60,812 bases of DNA, taken from positions 1 to 60,812 of the forward strand of contig NZ_BCRN01000022.1 in assembly GCF_001552615.1 (NCBI RefSeq). Reading direction: 5' to 3'. The number at the start of each line of letters is the position of its first letter. Within the stretch, counting starts at the first letter, position 1. Positions 1 to 7,475 of the stretch are shown in pieces. The DNA is from Millisia brevis NBRC 105863. GTDB taxonomy: Bacteria > Actinomycetota > Actinomycetes > Mycobacteriales > Mycobacteriaceae. Under the pieces are notes generated by a model that searched no databases, was not told the origin of the DNA, and saw only the letters and a list, made by a program, of their open reading frames with translations. The translations under genes were made by a program, and so were the position numbers.

Positions 1-480
1 TCGCCTGCCCAATCCGGGGCTGTTATTGACGATCACCGCTCCGAACGAAGTTCGCATGAGAACCGAACACGATTCATCATCCGTGCCGCCGGGTACATAC
101 CAGGCTTCGCGTCCGTTGACAGTGACCGCATACGGGGTGACCTGAAAGGGAATCTGTTCCCACGGAGTGTTCTGCGCTATGAGGTCAACCGCGCGTTCGT
201 CGCCGATGATTCCGCATCCGACTATCGTTTCTCTGCCGATGACAATTTCATCTGGCTCCTTGTCCGCGGGTTCGAGTCCGAATCTCCGGAGTATGGCGTC
301 ATCGACGGCCGTGCAGGGGTCGAACGCAACGTTGGGCAGCACGGGCGTGGTAGCGGTGGCGACGACGGGCGAAGATTCGGTTCGGTCTTCGATGGTCGCG
401 TCCGAAACGTCGAACGTCCCGCAGCCCGCAAGCACGCCGATTGCGAGGGCCGTTCCCAGCGTCACCCGCTGCTTGTTCAT
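1..480 (-). CDS. DUF3558-family lipoprotein, copy 1 (partial at window edge)
   Basis: The gene runs off the left end of the window. The N-terminus is a lipoprotein signal ending in the lipobox LAGC (Cys20), followed by a Ser/Thr/Pro-rich linker and a DUF3558-like domain with conserved pieces shared by all copies (FDPC, DDAILRRFGLEPA, AQNTPW, VNGREAWYVPGG, SCSVLMRTSFGAVIV). It should be anchored to the outer face of the membrane; the biochemical role of DUF3558 is unknown. Its ATG overlaps the TGA of the upstream helical protein (ATGA), so the pair is probably translationally coupled. Copies 2 and 4 are intact paralogues and copy 3 is a pseudogene. Confidence 0.85.
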   Translation of the reverse strand, partial: MNKQRVTLGTALAIGVLAGCGTFDVSDATIEDRTESSPVVATATTPVLPNVAFDPCTAVDDAILRRFGLEPADKEPDEIVIGRETIVGCGIIGDERAVDLIAQNTPWEQIPFQVTPYAVTVNGREAWYVPGGTDDESCSVLMRTSFGAVIVNNSPGLGRR

Positions 481-821
481 CCGGGAAGAGTGTCCGGGCT
501 AACGGCGGTTCCCGCTGCCTCGATCCCGGCTGCGTTCACGGACTCGGTTTCTATGTACGCGGCACCGGCCGCACGGATTTCTGCGGCATAGCGGCGCGTC
601 AGGTCGATCTGCTCCTTTAGGTGGTCGATGGCTAGGCGTGCCTTGTTCGTGAAGCCCACGTCGAGTTCGTCCGCCGATGGAAATCCTGCAAAGCCGGTGG
701 AGTACGTAGCGCGTTTCAGCTGCAGTGAAACGGCTGACAGATTCTCCGCGTGTGTCTCGAACGCTTGGGCGATGCGCTCGGCGGCGCCGGGTTCGATACG
801 CATCTGTGTTCCGTCCGGCAT
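477..821 (-). CDS. Small ESX/EspC-like helical protein, copy 1
   Basis: A 114-aa protein beginning MPDGTQMRIEPGAAERIAQ. The open frame extends further upstream, but ATG 821 has a good ribosome site (GAGGGGG) and matches the starts and 114-aa lengths of copies 2 and 4. No signal peptide is visible; it is mostly helical, with a conserved STGFAGFPSA turn near residues 41-50 and an Ala-rich C-terminal helix. This resembles WXG100/EspC-type type VII secretion substrates (inference from size and pattern). It is the first gene of a two-gene unit with the DUF3558 lipoprotein and lies 26-60 bp downstream of a conserved ECF-type promoter. Confidence 0.75.
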   Translation of the reverse strand: MPDGTQMRIEPGAAERIAQAFETHAENLSAVSLQLKRATYSTGFAGFPSADELDVGFTNKARLAIDHLKEQIDLTRRYAAEIRAAGAAYIETESVNAAGIEAAGTAVSPDTLPG

Positions 822-853
822 GAAGGCCCCCTCGTTGGTCTGTCCGTTCTCTT

Positions 854-881
854 GGACGCAGCTCTCGTCGATCGGGTTCCC
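854..881 (-). promoter_or_regulatory. ECF-sigma (SigM-like) promoter of module copy 1
   Basis: Read on the minus strand: GGGAAC (881-876), a 17-bp spacer, then CGTCC (858-854). The same element with the same spacing stands before all four copies of the module. GGAAC-N16/18-CGTC is the class of promoter described for M. tuberculosis SigM, which controls some esx genes (established knowledge). Transcription would start about 25 nt before the ATG. Confidence 0.65.
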
Positions 882-1017
882 GACAGATGAGGTGCCTTGA
901 CCTCTGCGTCCATGGCGGCCGGACCACGTCCGGCCGACCGGGAACGCCATGACAGCTGATGCTCGATCGGCATGTCGATGGCGGCGACTGGTGTCTCACC
1001 GGTGATACAGTCGGAAG

Positions 1018-1257
1018 ATGACCGAAACGGTAAGCGTCCGCGATCTGCGCAACAACGGCGGTGAAGTGTTGCGTCGGGTCGAGCGCGGCGAACGTGTCGT
1101 GGTGACGCGGGACGGAACTCCGGTGGCGGAACTCGGCCCGTTGCGTCGCCGCAGCGTCAGCGCCGAGGAACTGATTCGGCGTCGCCGACACCTTCCGGCC
1201 ATGGACCCTGTCGTTTTCCGGGCAGATGTGGACGACGTGTTGGACTCGTCGTTGTGA
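1018..1257 (+). CDS. vapB: VapB-type antitoxin (Phd/YefM-like fold)
   Basis: A 79-aa antitoxin. The N-terminal half (SVRDLRNNGGEVLRRVERGE, then VVVTRDGTPVAELGPL) is the Phd/YefM-like DNA-binding dimer domain; the C-terminal half should wrap the toxin. It overlaps the PIN-domain toxin gene by 4 bp, the usual antitoxin-first order, and would autorepress the operon with its toxin. A GATACA -10-like hexamer lies about 8 nt before the ATG, so the transcript may be nearly leaderless. A degraded relative of this gene lies at 16583-16713, upstream of jetA. Confidence 0.88.
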   Translation: MTETVSVRDLRNNGGEVLRRVERGERVVVTRDGTPVAELGPLRRRSVSAEELIRRRRHLPAMDPVVFRADVDDVLDSSL

Positions 1258-1700
1258 GCGGAGCGCGTGATGCCGGCAGGGGAGTGCTGGACACGTCGAC
1301 GGTGATCCTGTTGGGCCGACTCAACAACGCCGATGAACTGCCCGACGAGTCGACCATCACGGCCGTGACGCTTGCCGAGTTGTCGGTAGGCCCGCACGTC
1401 GCGCGGACCGAAGCGGATCGCAGTGTCCGTCAGCAGCATCTTCAGCAAGCCGAGGCGGACTTCGAGGTACTCCCATTCGATGCCGAGAGTGCTCGTGCGT
1501 TCGGCGGTGTGGCCGCCTCGTTGCGCGCCTCGGGACGCAAGCTTGCCGTTCGAGCCTATGACGCGTTGATCGCAGCCACCGCGATCGCCAATGGCTTACC
1601 GCTTTACACGTGCAACCCCGACGATTTCGTCGGCATCGCCCAGCTTGATCTTCGGCCCGTCACTCATCCGGATGGTTCCGCTCGGGTGCGCCGCGACTGA
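1254..1700 (+). CDS. vapC: VapC-type PIN-domain ribonuclease toxin
   Basis: A 148-aa PIN-domain protein starting at a GTG that overlaps the antitoxin stop. The acidic PIN residues are recognisable: Asp in GVLDTSTVI, Glu in TLAELSVG, Asp in YDALIAATA and Asp in NPDDF near the C-terminus. VapC toxins cleave specific tRNA or rRNA and are held inactive by the cognate VapB (family knowledge); the RNA target cannot be told from sequence. The length is typical. The gene ends about 120 bp before the ECF42 promoter. Confidence 0.9.
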   Translation: MSGARDAGRGVLDTSTVILLGRLNNADELPDESTITAVTLAELSVGPHVARTEADRSVRQQHLQQAEADFEVLPFDAESARAFGGVAASLRASGRKLAVRAYDALIAATAIANGLPLYTCNPDDFVGIAQLDLRPVTHPDGSARVRRD

Positions 1701-1820
1701 TCCTCGGGTGCGGTCGAACCGGCTTGTGCGGCCGAGCCCCGCTCCGCCCTGGTCGCGCCGTCCGATCCTGCCGTCGACCAGATCACCGATGGTGATCCAC
1801 CAGAAAATCCTTAGGTTCGA

Positions 1821-1847
1821 TGTCGAAGCCCGGCATGCTCGTTCGAC
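1821..1847 (+). promoter_or_regulatory. ECF42-type promoter of the DGPF gene
   Basis: TGTCGA at 1821-1826, a 17-bp spacer, then CGAC at 1844-1847. From memory, ECF42 sigma factors recognise TGTCGA at -35 and CG(A/T)C at -10 in front of their DGPF partner genes. The next gene is a DGPF/YCII protein followed by an ECF42 sigma factor, so the element is where it should be. The leader would be roughly 40 nt. Confidence 0.65.
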
Positions 1848-1892
1848 GTAGGTGCGAGAGACCACATCAGCAACCACAAAGGAGTGATCCAC

Positions 1893-2267
1893 ATGCCTCG
1901 TTTCATGGGATTCGTACGGATGGAAGAGAACATCGGAACGCCTCCGAAGGCGCTGTTCGACGCGATGGACGAGTACATCGGCGAACGCGCGGCGAAGGGG
2001 ATCTTCCTCGACGGCGGCGGCCTCTACGGCACCGAGGATGCGGTGAACTACGTCGTCCGCAAGGGCGAGGTGACGCGCGTGGACGGCCCGTATGCCGAGG
2101 GCAAGGAGGTCGTCGGCGGCTGGTCGATTCTGGAGTACCCGACGGTGGAGGACGCGGCCGCCGACCAGCAGTCGTTCGCCGAGCTGCACGCGAAGTACTG
2201 GCCGGAGGTCACGGTGATCTCCACGCTGCGCCAGATCTCGACCGGCCCCGACGCGCCCGAGGAGTGA
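1893..2267 (+). CDS. YCII/DGPF-domain protein, ECF42 partner
   Basis: A 124-aa protein of the YCII-related (DGPF) family, identified by the VDGPYAEGKEVVGGWSI stretch near residue 65. ATG 1893 was chosen because AAAGGAG lies 8 nt upstream; a GTG at 1884 falls inside that site. Members form a ferredoxin-like fold with a conserved His/Asp pocket; their substrate is unknown, and they are the usual genomic partners and targets of ECF42 sigma factors. The sigma gene follows about 45 bp downstream on the same strand. Confidence 0.88.
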   Translation: MPRFMGFVRMEENIGTPPKALFDAMDEYIGERAAKGIFLDGGGLYGTEDAVNYVVRKGEVTRVDGPYAEGKEVVGGWSILEYPTVEDAAADQQSFAELHAKYWPEVTVISTLRQISTGPDAPEE

Positions 2268-2312
2268 CCACCCGGCCCGTCGATCCTGCGCCTGTTCGGC
2301 CGGGATCGGCGG

Positions 2313-3614
2313 GTGGCGGCCGGTTCTCACTACCCTGGCCTGGTGCCGCCGCAAACCCGTCCCGACGAACCGAGCGTGGTCGTCCACACCGTCTGGCGGG
2401 CCGAGTCCGCCCGCCTGATCGGCGCGCTCACCAGGATCACCCGCGACGTGGGCCTGGCCGAAGACCTCGCCCAGGACGCGCTGGTCGCGGCCCTCGAGCA
2501 ATGGCCGACCGCAGGCGTGCCGGACAACCCTGTCGCATGGCTGATGACCACCGCCAAGCGCCGCGCCGTCGACCACTTTCGGCGCGCGGACACCCTGCGT
2601 CGCAAGGTCGCCGAGATCGAACACGTGCGCGCCGGTGAGGAGGAGACGATGCCCGACATCGCGTCTCGGCTCGACTACATCGAGGACGACGTGCTTCGGC
2701 TGATCTTCCTCACCTGCCACCCGGTGCTGACACCTGAGTCTCGTGCTGCGTTGACGCTGCGCCTGGTCGGCGGGCTGACTACCGCCGAGATCGCCCGCGC
2801 CTTCCTGGCCGCCGAATCCGCGTTGGGGCAGCGGATTTCCCGTGCAAAGAAGACTCTGGCCGAGGCGCACGCACAGTTCGAACTACCCACCGGATCGGAG
2901 CGGACCGAGCGGCTCGACGACGTCATGGCGGTGATCTATCTGATCTTCAACGAGGGGTACACCGCGACCTCCGGGGAGGACTGGATGCGCCCCGACCTCA
3001 CTGCTGAGGCGGTGCGCCTCGCCCGCATGCTCGCCGCGCTGACACCCGACGAGCCCGAGGTGCTCGGCCTGCTTGCTCTCCTGGAGATCCAGGCGTCGCG
3101 AACGGACGCCCGGCTCGACGCCGCTGGTCGGCCGGTGCTGTTGGAGGCGCAGGACCGCGGTCGGTGGGATCGATCGATGATGCGGCAAGGCCTCACCGCC
3201 CTGGAGAACGCCGAACGGCTCGCCGCGCGCGGCAAGCCAGTTGGCCGATACTTCCTGCAGGCCGCGATCGCCGCCCAGCATGCTCGCGCGAAGCGGTCCG
3301 AGGACACCGACTGGACCCGGATCGCCGAGCTATACGACATCCTGGCCGAAGCCGCGCCCGGTCCCGTCGTGGAGGTCAACCGCTCCGTCGCCCATGGTCG
3401 GGCGTTCGGTCCGGCAGCCGGACTCGCCATCCTCGACGCCGTCGATCCGAGGTCGCTGGGCCGCTCTGTGCTACTCCCGAGCGTTCGTGGCGACTTGCTC
3501 GAACGTGCGGGGCGCCATGCCGAGGCCGCGGACGCGTTCACCGAGGCGGCCGCGCGAACCGGCAACGCGGGCGAGCGGGTGGTCCTGGAGGACAGGGCCG
3601 CGCAGAACCGGTGA
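2313..3614 (+). CDS. RNA polymerase sigma factor, ECF42 group
   Basis: A long ECF sigma factor of up to 433 aa. Sigma region 2 is near residues 30-100 (GLAEDLAQDALVAALEQW, NPVAWLMTTAKRRAVDHFRR) and region 4 near 140-200 (LTTAEIARAFLAAESALGQRI). A helical, TPR-like C-terminal extension of about 220 residues (DEPEVLGLLALLEIQ onward) is typical of the ECF42 group and is needed for activity in studied members. No anti-sigma factor is adjacent, as usual for this group. The start is uncertain: GTG 2313 or GTG 2343. It probably directs transcription of the DGPF gene just upstream. Confidence 0.88.
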   Translation: MAAGSHYPGLVPPQTRPDEPSVVVHTVWRAESARLIGALTRITRDVGLAEDLAQDALVAALEQWPTAGVPDNPVAWLMTTAKRRAVDHFRRADTLRRKVAEIEHVRAGEEETMPDIASRLDYIEDDVLRLIFLTCHPVLTPESRAALTLRLVGGLTTAEIARAFLAAESALGQRISRAKKTLAEAHAQFELPTGSERTERLDDVMAVIYLIFNEGYTATSGEDWMRPDLTAEAVRLARMLAALTPDEPEVLGLLALLEIQASRTDARLDAAGRPVLLEAQDRGRWDRSMMRQGLTALENAERLAARGKPVGRYFLQAAIAAQHARAKRSEDTDWTRIAELYDILAEAAPGPVVEVNRSVAHGRAFGPAAGLAILDAVDPRSLGRSVLLPSVRGDLLERAGRHAEAADAFTEAAARTGNAGERVVLEDRAAQNR

Positions 3615-3676
3615 CGCACAACGCCGTGCCGCCCCGAGGTCAATAGCTGTCGAGCGACCTCCGACGGTGAGCGCCC

Positions 3677-4234
3677 TCAGTTCTCGTTGTCGATCAGAGG
3701 TTCGACAGCTTCGGCGAGTTCCATGATTCTGTCGCAGCGATCCATGTTCGGGTCCGTGGTTCCACCGCGGCGCACGGTGTGTTCAACGATCACCGCTCCG
3801 AAGTCGGTACGCATAAGCACCGAGCACGAGTCTTCGCTCGTGCCGCCGGGGACATACCAGGCTTGGCGCCCGTTGACGGTGATGGCTTGCGGGGCGACCC
3901 GGAAGGGGATGTCGTCCCAGGGGGTGTTCTGGGCGACGATGTTGATCGTGCGGTGTTCTCCGAGAATGTTGCAGGCGAGGATGTCTTCCCTGCCGAGGGA
4001 GAATTCGTGTCGGTCGCGTTCGGCGGGGTCGACCTCGAACCGCACCAGCAATGCGTCATCGATTGTGTCGCAAGGGTTGAAGGTGACCTCGGGCAGTGCG
4101 GGTGTGGTGGACACCGCCGTGGTCACGGGTGGTGGGGTTGCAGTGTCGGTGCTACCGGTTGTGGTCTCGGCGGAGGTGCAGCCGGTGATGGTGACTGCCA
4201 TGCAGATCGCGGCGGCGGTGTAGAGACCTTTCAT
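3677..4234 (-). CDS. DUF3558-family lipoprotein, copy 2
   Basis: A 185-aa lipoprotein: signal peptide with lipobox ITGC (Cys19), a Thr-rich linker to about residue 48, then the DUF3558-like domain (FNPCDTIDD, AQNTPWDD, VNGRQAWYVPGG, SCSVLMRTDFGAVIV) and a C-terminal helix ELAEAVEPLID. It overlaps the upstream helical gene by 4 bp. It is the most diverged of the four copies; copies 3 and 4 are closer to each other. Role unknown; the constant pairing with the small ESX-like protein suggests a surface partner or receptor (inference). Confidence 0.85.
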   Translation of the reverse strand: MKGLYTAAAICMAVTITGCTSAETTTGSTDTATPPPVTTAVSTTPALPEVTFNPCDTIDDALLVRFEVDPAERDRHEFSLGREDILACNILGEHRTINIVAQNTPWDDIPFRVAPQAITVNGRQAWYVPGGTSEDSCSVLMRTDFGAVIVEHTVRRGGTTDPNMDRCDRIMELAEAVEPLIDNEN

Positions 4235-4575
4235 CGAGGTCCGGATTCGGGGGTGACTTCGTCGCCTGCGGCGTGGATTGTTGTGGAGTTTGTGGTATCG
4301 GTCTCGGTGTAGGCGGCTCCGGCTGCGCGAAGCTTTGCGGCGTATTCGCGGCTCACCTTCGCCTGGCTCTGTAGATGGGCGATTGCGAGGTCAGCTTTGT
4401 TCTTGAAGCCCTCATCGAGTTCCATCGCGGACGGGAATCCTGCGAACCCCGTGGAGTAGCCGGCGTTCCGCAGTCGATCAGCGACCTGCGCCAGGTTCTT
4501 CGCGTGGGTGTCGAAGGCTCGAGCGATGCGCTCCGCTGCGCCGGGTTCGATCCGAAGCGTTTCACCATCGGGCAC
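4231..4575 (-). CDS. Small ESX/EspC-like helical protein, copy 2
   Basis: A 114-aa paralogue of the proteins at 477-821 and 17567-17911 (VPDGETLRIEPGAAERIARA; the same STGFAGFPSA turn). It starts at GTG 4575, with GGAG 8 nt upstream; the longer upstream reading frame is rejected because the paralogues start here. It is the first gene of the two-gene module and lies downstream of the conserved ECF-type promoter. Type VII substrate or partner by analogy; function unknown. Confidence 0.75.
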   Translation of the reverse strand: MPDGETLRIEPGAAERIARAFDTHAKNLAQVADRLRNAGYSTGFAGFPSAMELDEGFKNKADLAIAHLQSQAKVSREYAAKLRAAGAAYTETDTTNSTTIHAAGDEVTPESGPR

Positions 4576-4609
4576 CGTTTTATCTCCATCGTCAGCGGCT
4601 CTGAGTATT

Positions 4610-4637
4610 GGACGCAGCGGCCGTCGACTGCGTTCCC
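4610..4637 (-). promoter_or_regulatory. ECF-sigma (SigM-like) promoter of module copy 2
   Basis: Minus strand: GGGAAC (4637-4632), 17 bp, CGTCC (4614-4610). The spacer differs from the other three copies while both hexamer regions are kept, as expected for a functional promoter. Confidence 0.65.
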
Positions 4638-4715
4638 TCGCTCTGTCACTGAAGTGACCCAGCCGCGTTTCGCGTCCCGCGGATCGGCGGCTGGGCAGCT
4701 GCGCGAACGGTCGGA

Positions 4716-5514
4716 TCAAGAGAAAGCCAGGGAACTCGCGCGCTGAGAGTCGATCCGGAGTTCGAACGCCTCGCTGAGCAGCTCCGATCGCAGTCCGGGT
4801 TCGCGGCGATAGAGGTCGAGCACCGGGCACAGTACAGTGACCATCTCTCGGTCTCGTGCCCACAGCTCGCCAACGCGCATCGCGAGCAGGTTGCTGTTGT
4901 TCACGCTCATCTTGGCGGCAAACCGAAACGTTCGGATCCGCCAACTCGGTGCCCCCGGCCGGACGACAATGTTGAGCTGTTCGAGTGGCGGCTCGCCCAA
5001 GGCAACGATCATGTCCACGTCGTCCCATGCGACAGCGCTGTCCGAGGATGGCCCAATGAGCTCAATGGTGTGGGGGTGGAGGACGAGCGTCGGCCGCCGC
5101 GCCATCGACCGGGCGGTGATGAGAACCATGGGTGCGAACAGTGCGGTGGGGATGAGCCATGGCCACCACGTGGCGCCGGCGGCGGCGACGACGCCGAGAC
5201 CCCACACGCCGGGGAGAGTCAGGCCGACACCGATGGTGAGAATGACGCGCAGTTGCACTCGATTCACGGGAATCCGAACTCCAGCCGGGTCTCGGGTGAA
5301 TCGTAGGTGCCTCGGGTCGCCGAAGGTGTCTTTCGAATAGGTGGTGACCGCTGGCAAGGATGAAGAACCCGACCGGCAGTCCCCATGACAGCCAAGGGTC
5401 GCCGTCACCGATAGTGACGATTGACGACGCAATGAACACCGCGCCCAGCACGAGAGTGAACGCCACCATCGGTATGGCGAACCACCTGTGCTCCATCCAT
5501 TTCAGGCACATCAT
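4716..5514 (-). pseudogene. Frameshifted membrane protein, candidate immunity gene of the glycine-zipper toxin
   Basis: Two overlapping frames look like one gene. Frame A starts at ATG 5514 (TGATG overlap with the toxin gene) and encodes two hydrophobic segments (FAIPMVAFTLVLGAVFIASS; LSWGLPVGFFILASG). Near 5340-5350 the coding signal passes to frame B, which has two more membrane segments (near 5250-5100) and a soluble tail with a PH-like start (TLVLHPHTIELIG, VAWDDVDMIVALG), ending at 4716. A single indel would explain this; it could be a real mutation, a programmed shift or a sequencing error. Its position directly after a WXG toxin with a membrane domain suggests an immunity role (inference). 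Confidence 0.55.
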
Positions 5515-6743
5515 CAGTCGAAGAGCGCCTTCCATCCATCGGTGACCAACCCGCCGGCGTCAACGAATGTATCGCGTACTTCGCGTCCACCGTCTCGGAT
5601 CGTCTCAGTGCTGAAATCGCCTTTTTCCCAAACGGAGTCCACCATCCCCGACGTTGCGATGGCGGCCACGGAGCCCACGACGGCGCCGGTCCCTGCACCG
5701 ACAATGGTGCCTGCGCCGGGGACGATGGATCCGATGGCGGCTCCCGCAACCACAGAGGCGGCCCAGCCGCCGGCAGCTCCGATTCCGTACCCCGCAGCCA
5801 TACCCGCGGCATTCGAGGTGACCGCCTGCGGGATCGACTTTCCATTGGCCAGATCGTCTCCAATGGCATAGCCGGTCGCGAAAAAGCCGAGGCCGTTCAT
5901 GATTCGGGTTACCCGCGCGGAGGGGCCGACCTCGTCCAACGCCGCTCGTGCGGCCCTGGCGTCGTTCTGTGCAGCGGTGACATCGTTGAGGTGGTCGTTG
6001 ATCGCACTGTTGGGTCCGCGGGTCGTTCCATCGGGATTGGTCAGCGCCTGGACGTGCGATCGAGCCCCGGAGATGCGTAACTCGGCGAGATCGGCTTTGG
6101 ATTGCATGGCATATGCGTTTGCCGCGACCGATAGTGTGCTGCTGCCGCCGGCGAGGAAGCCTTGGGCCAGAGTTGCAAGATTGCCGGCATTCGACTGCCA
6201 GCGTGATGCCGCGGCCAGCAAAGCGTCGTCCCATCCGTCGATAGCTGTGCGGACTTCCTCTGCGGCCGTGTTCCAGGCGGCCAGCAGCCCTTGATACCTG
6301 TTGTATTCGGCTGCCGCCAGTTCGTGGTGGTCAACTGCGGCAGGTGAAGCGTTGCTCGACAAGGGCGATGGTGCCGCCGGACCTACGCCGGGATGGTGCA
6401 CGAGCGTGCCCTCAATTTCCAAGCCTGCATGCATTGCTTTCTCGCGCGCAGCACTTGCTTGGTCCCGGGCTCTGCGCAGGGCCACAGCGAGCGCGTCGAG
6501 TGATACTCCCTGGTTCTCCGCCGCTGTCGAGAGTGTTTCCACACCATCGGAAAGGAGGGTGAGGTGATGGCGGAACGACTCGGACGCGGGCGCATCCCAG
6601 GATGCGTCTGCTCGCGAGCGGTGCGCGTCCGTCGCCTCGGTGAACGTCCGGGCCGAATCCCACATCGTGGACCTCAACCAGGAAGCTGCCGCTTCGATAG
6701 TGCCCGCATCACCATCGATACGAGTCTCGAGAGGCGGGTTCAC
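5514..6743 (-). CDS. WXG-type secreted protein with glycine-zipper membrane domain (candidate toxin)
   Basis: A 409-aa protein. The N-terminal ~110 residues are helical with a WXG100-like hairpin (SWDAPASESF near residue 48), typical of type VII substrates. A second helical region spans about 140-280. Residues 281-368 are a Gly/Ala-rich hydrophobic zone (AAGYGIGAAGGWAASVVAG, GAGTIVGAGTGAVVGSVAA), like glycine-zipper or pore-forming segments, followed by a short charged tail (VWEKGDFSTETIRDGG). No classical signal peptide is present. It overlaps the upstream partner gene (ATGA, 6740-6743) and the downstream membrane gene (TGATG). A membrane-acting antibacterial effector is plausible but unproven; a structural cell-surface protein is the alternative. 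Confidence 0.65.
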   Translation of the reverse strand: MNPPLETRIDGDAGTIEAAASWLRSTMWDSARTFTEATDAHRSRADASWDAPASESFRHHLTLLSDGVETLSTAAENQGVSLDALAVALRRARDQASAAREKAMHAGLEIEGTLVHHPGVGPAAPSPLSSNASPAAVDHHELAAAEYNRYQGLLAAWNTAAEEVRTAIDGWDDALLAAASRWQSNAGNLATLAQGFLAGGSSTLSVAANAYAMQSKADLAELRISGARSHVQALTNPDGTTRGPNSAINDHLNDVTAAQNDARAARAALDEVGPSARVTRIMNGLGFFATGYAIGDDLANGKSIPQAVTSNAAGMAAGYGIGAAGGWAASVVAGAAIGSIVPGAGTIVGAGTGAVVGSVAAIATSGMVDSVWEKGDFSTETIRDGGREVRDTFVDAGGLVTDGWKALFD

Positions 6744-7054
6744 TCGGCGTCTCCGGATAGCAGCAGGTCAATCGCTTCCTCGGTATCGGCGTCGACGTAG
6801 TTGCGGTTGCACTGATCTGCGATCACCGAAAGGACGTCGTTCTCGACGAGTATTTCGGTGGTTGACGTTGTGACGGCAGCGAGGATCGACGCGATCAGCT
6901 CTTCGGCCCAGCCGGTACCAGCGGGATCGGGCATCGACGCCGCGCAGCTGTCGAAAGCGCCGCGTGCTGTGTCCATGTCGGCAATGACGCGGCGAAGCTC
7001 CTCCGGATCCACGATGATGCTGGAGGAGCTTTCGGGTGTACTCAACTGCTCCAC
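6740..7054 (-). CDS. Small helical partner protein of the WXG toxin
   Basis: A 104-aa protein starting at GTG 7054, which overlaps the end of the SAV_915-like gene by 13 bp and ends in a 4-bp overlap with the toxin gene. It is predicted helical and acidic (VDPEELRRVIADMDTARGAF) and carries two Cys residues. Size, position and pattern match the EspC/LXG-type partner proteins encoded before large type VII toxins; the equivalent gene in the other toxin operon is at 59489-60091. No specific family was recognised. Confidence 0.6.
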   Translation of the reverse strand: MEQLSTPESSSSIIVDPEELRRVIADMDTARGAFDSCAASMPDPAGTGWAEELIASILAAVTTSTTEILVENDVLSVIADQCNRNYVDADTEEAIDLLLSGDAE

Positions 7055-7344
7055 TCCGGCCGACGGTTCCGTGGAACGTTGAGATCGAGCATCGTCAGAT
7101 CCCAGGGCCGGTGGACGTACTGGGCGTTGATGGCAGCCAGGGGCATGAGAACCCACGGCTGCTCGTCGCCCAGTCCGTTGTGTAGTCGGTCGAGCGAGGT
7201 GTATGCGAGGAAGGCGAGGCGCCCGTCGCGTGTCTCGCGGTAGCTGAACTGTGCGTCCTCGATGGCGCCGACGTGGTCGACGCAAGGAACGTAGAGCACG
7301 GGCGGAATCCGCTCCGGTTCCACGTAGGTGAGTTGATCGGACAT
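7042..7344 (-). CDS. SAV_915/SseB-like protein, first gene of the toxin operon
   Basis: A 100-aa protein with the SAV_915/SseB-superfamily pattern (PPVLYVPCVDHVGAIEDAQF, then DGRLAFLAYTSLDRL, ending in an alpha/beta tail). ATG 7344 is preceded by GAGGGGGAAG. The frame is open into the lipoprotein pseudogene upstream (a 332-codon read-through frame), but the RBS and the degraded paralogue at 16716-16886 fix this start. SseB-type domains serve as regulators or chaperones in some secretion systems; here the gene heads a partner-toxin-immunity operon, so an adaptor role is possible (inference). Confidence 0.72.
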   Translation of the reverse strand: MSDQLTYVEPERIPPVLYVPCVDHVGAIEDAQFSYRETRDGRLAFLAYTSLDRLHNGLGDEQPWVLMPLAAINAQYVHRPWDLTMLDLNVPRNRRPEWSS

Positions 7345-7475
7345 CTGACTTCCCCCTCGTGGGCGGAGCCTACCTGGCCGAGTCTGCGCCGTTTCGGATG
7401 CAGCTACGGATCTGGCTCGACTGCACATTGTGGTGTTCAGGGACGTTATCGCCGATCGTGGGATGCGTCGGCCCG

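Noticed and set aside
1596-2870. 424-codon minus-strand frame opposite the DGPF and sigma genes
   Set aside because: Shadow frame; the plus strand has recognisable families, ribosome sites and a matching promoter.
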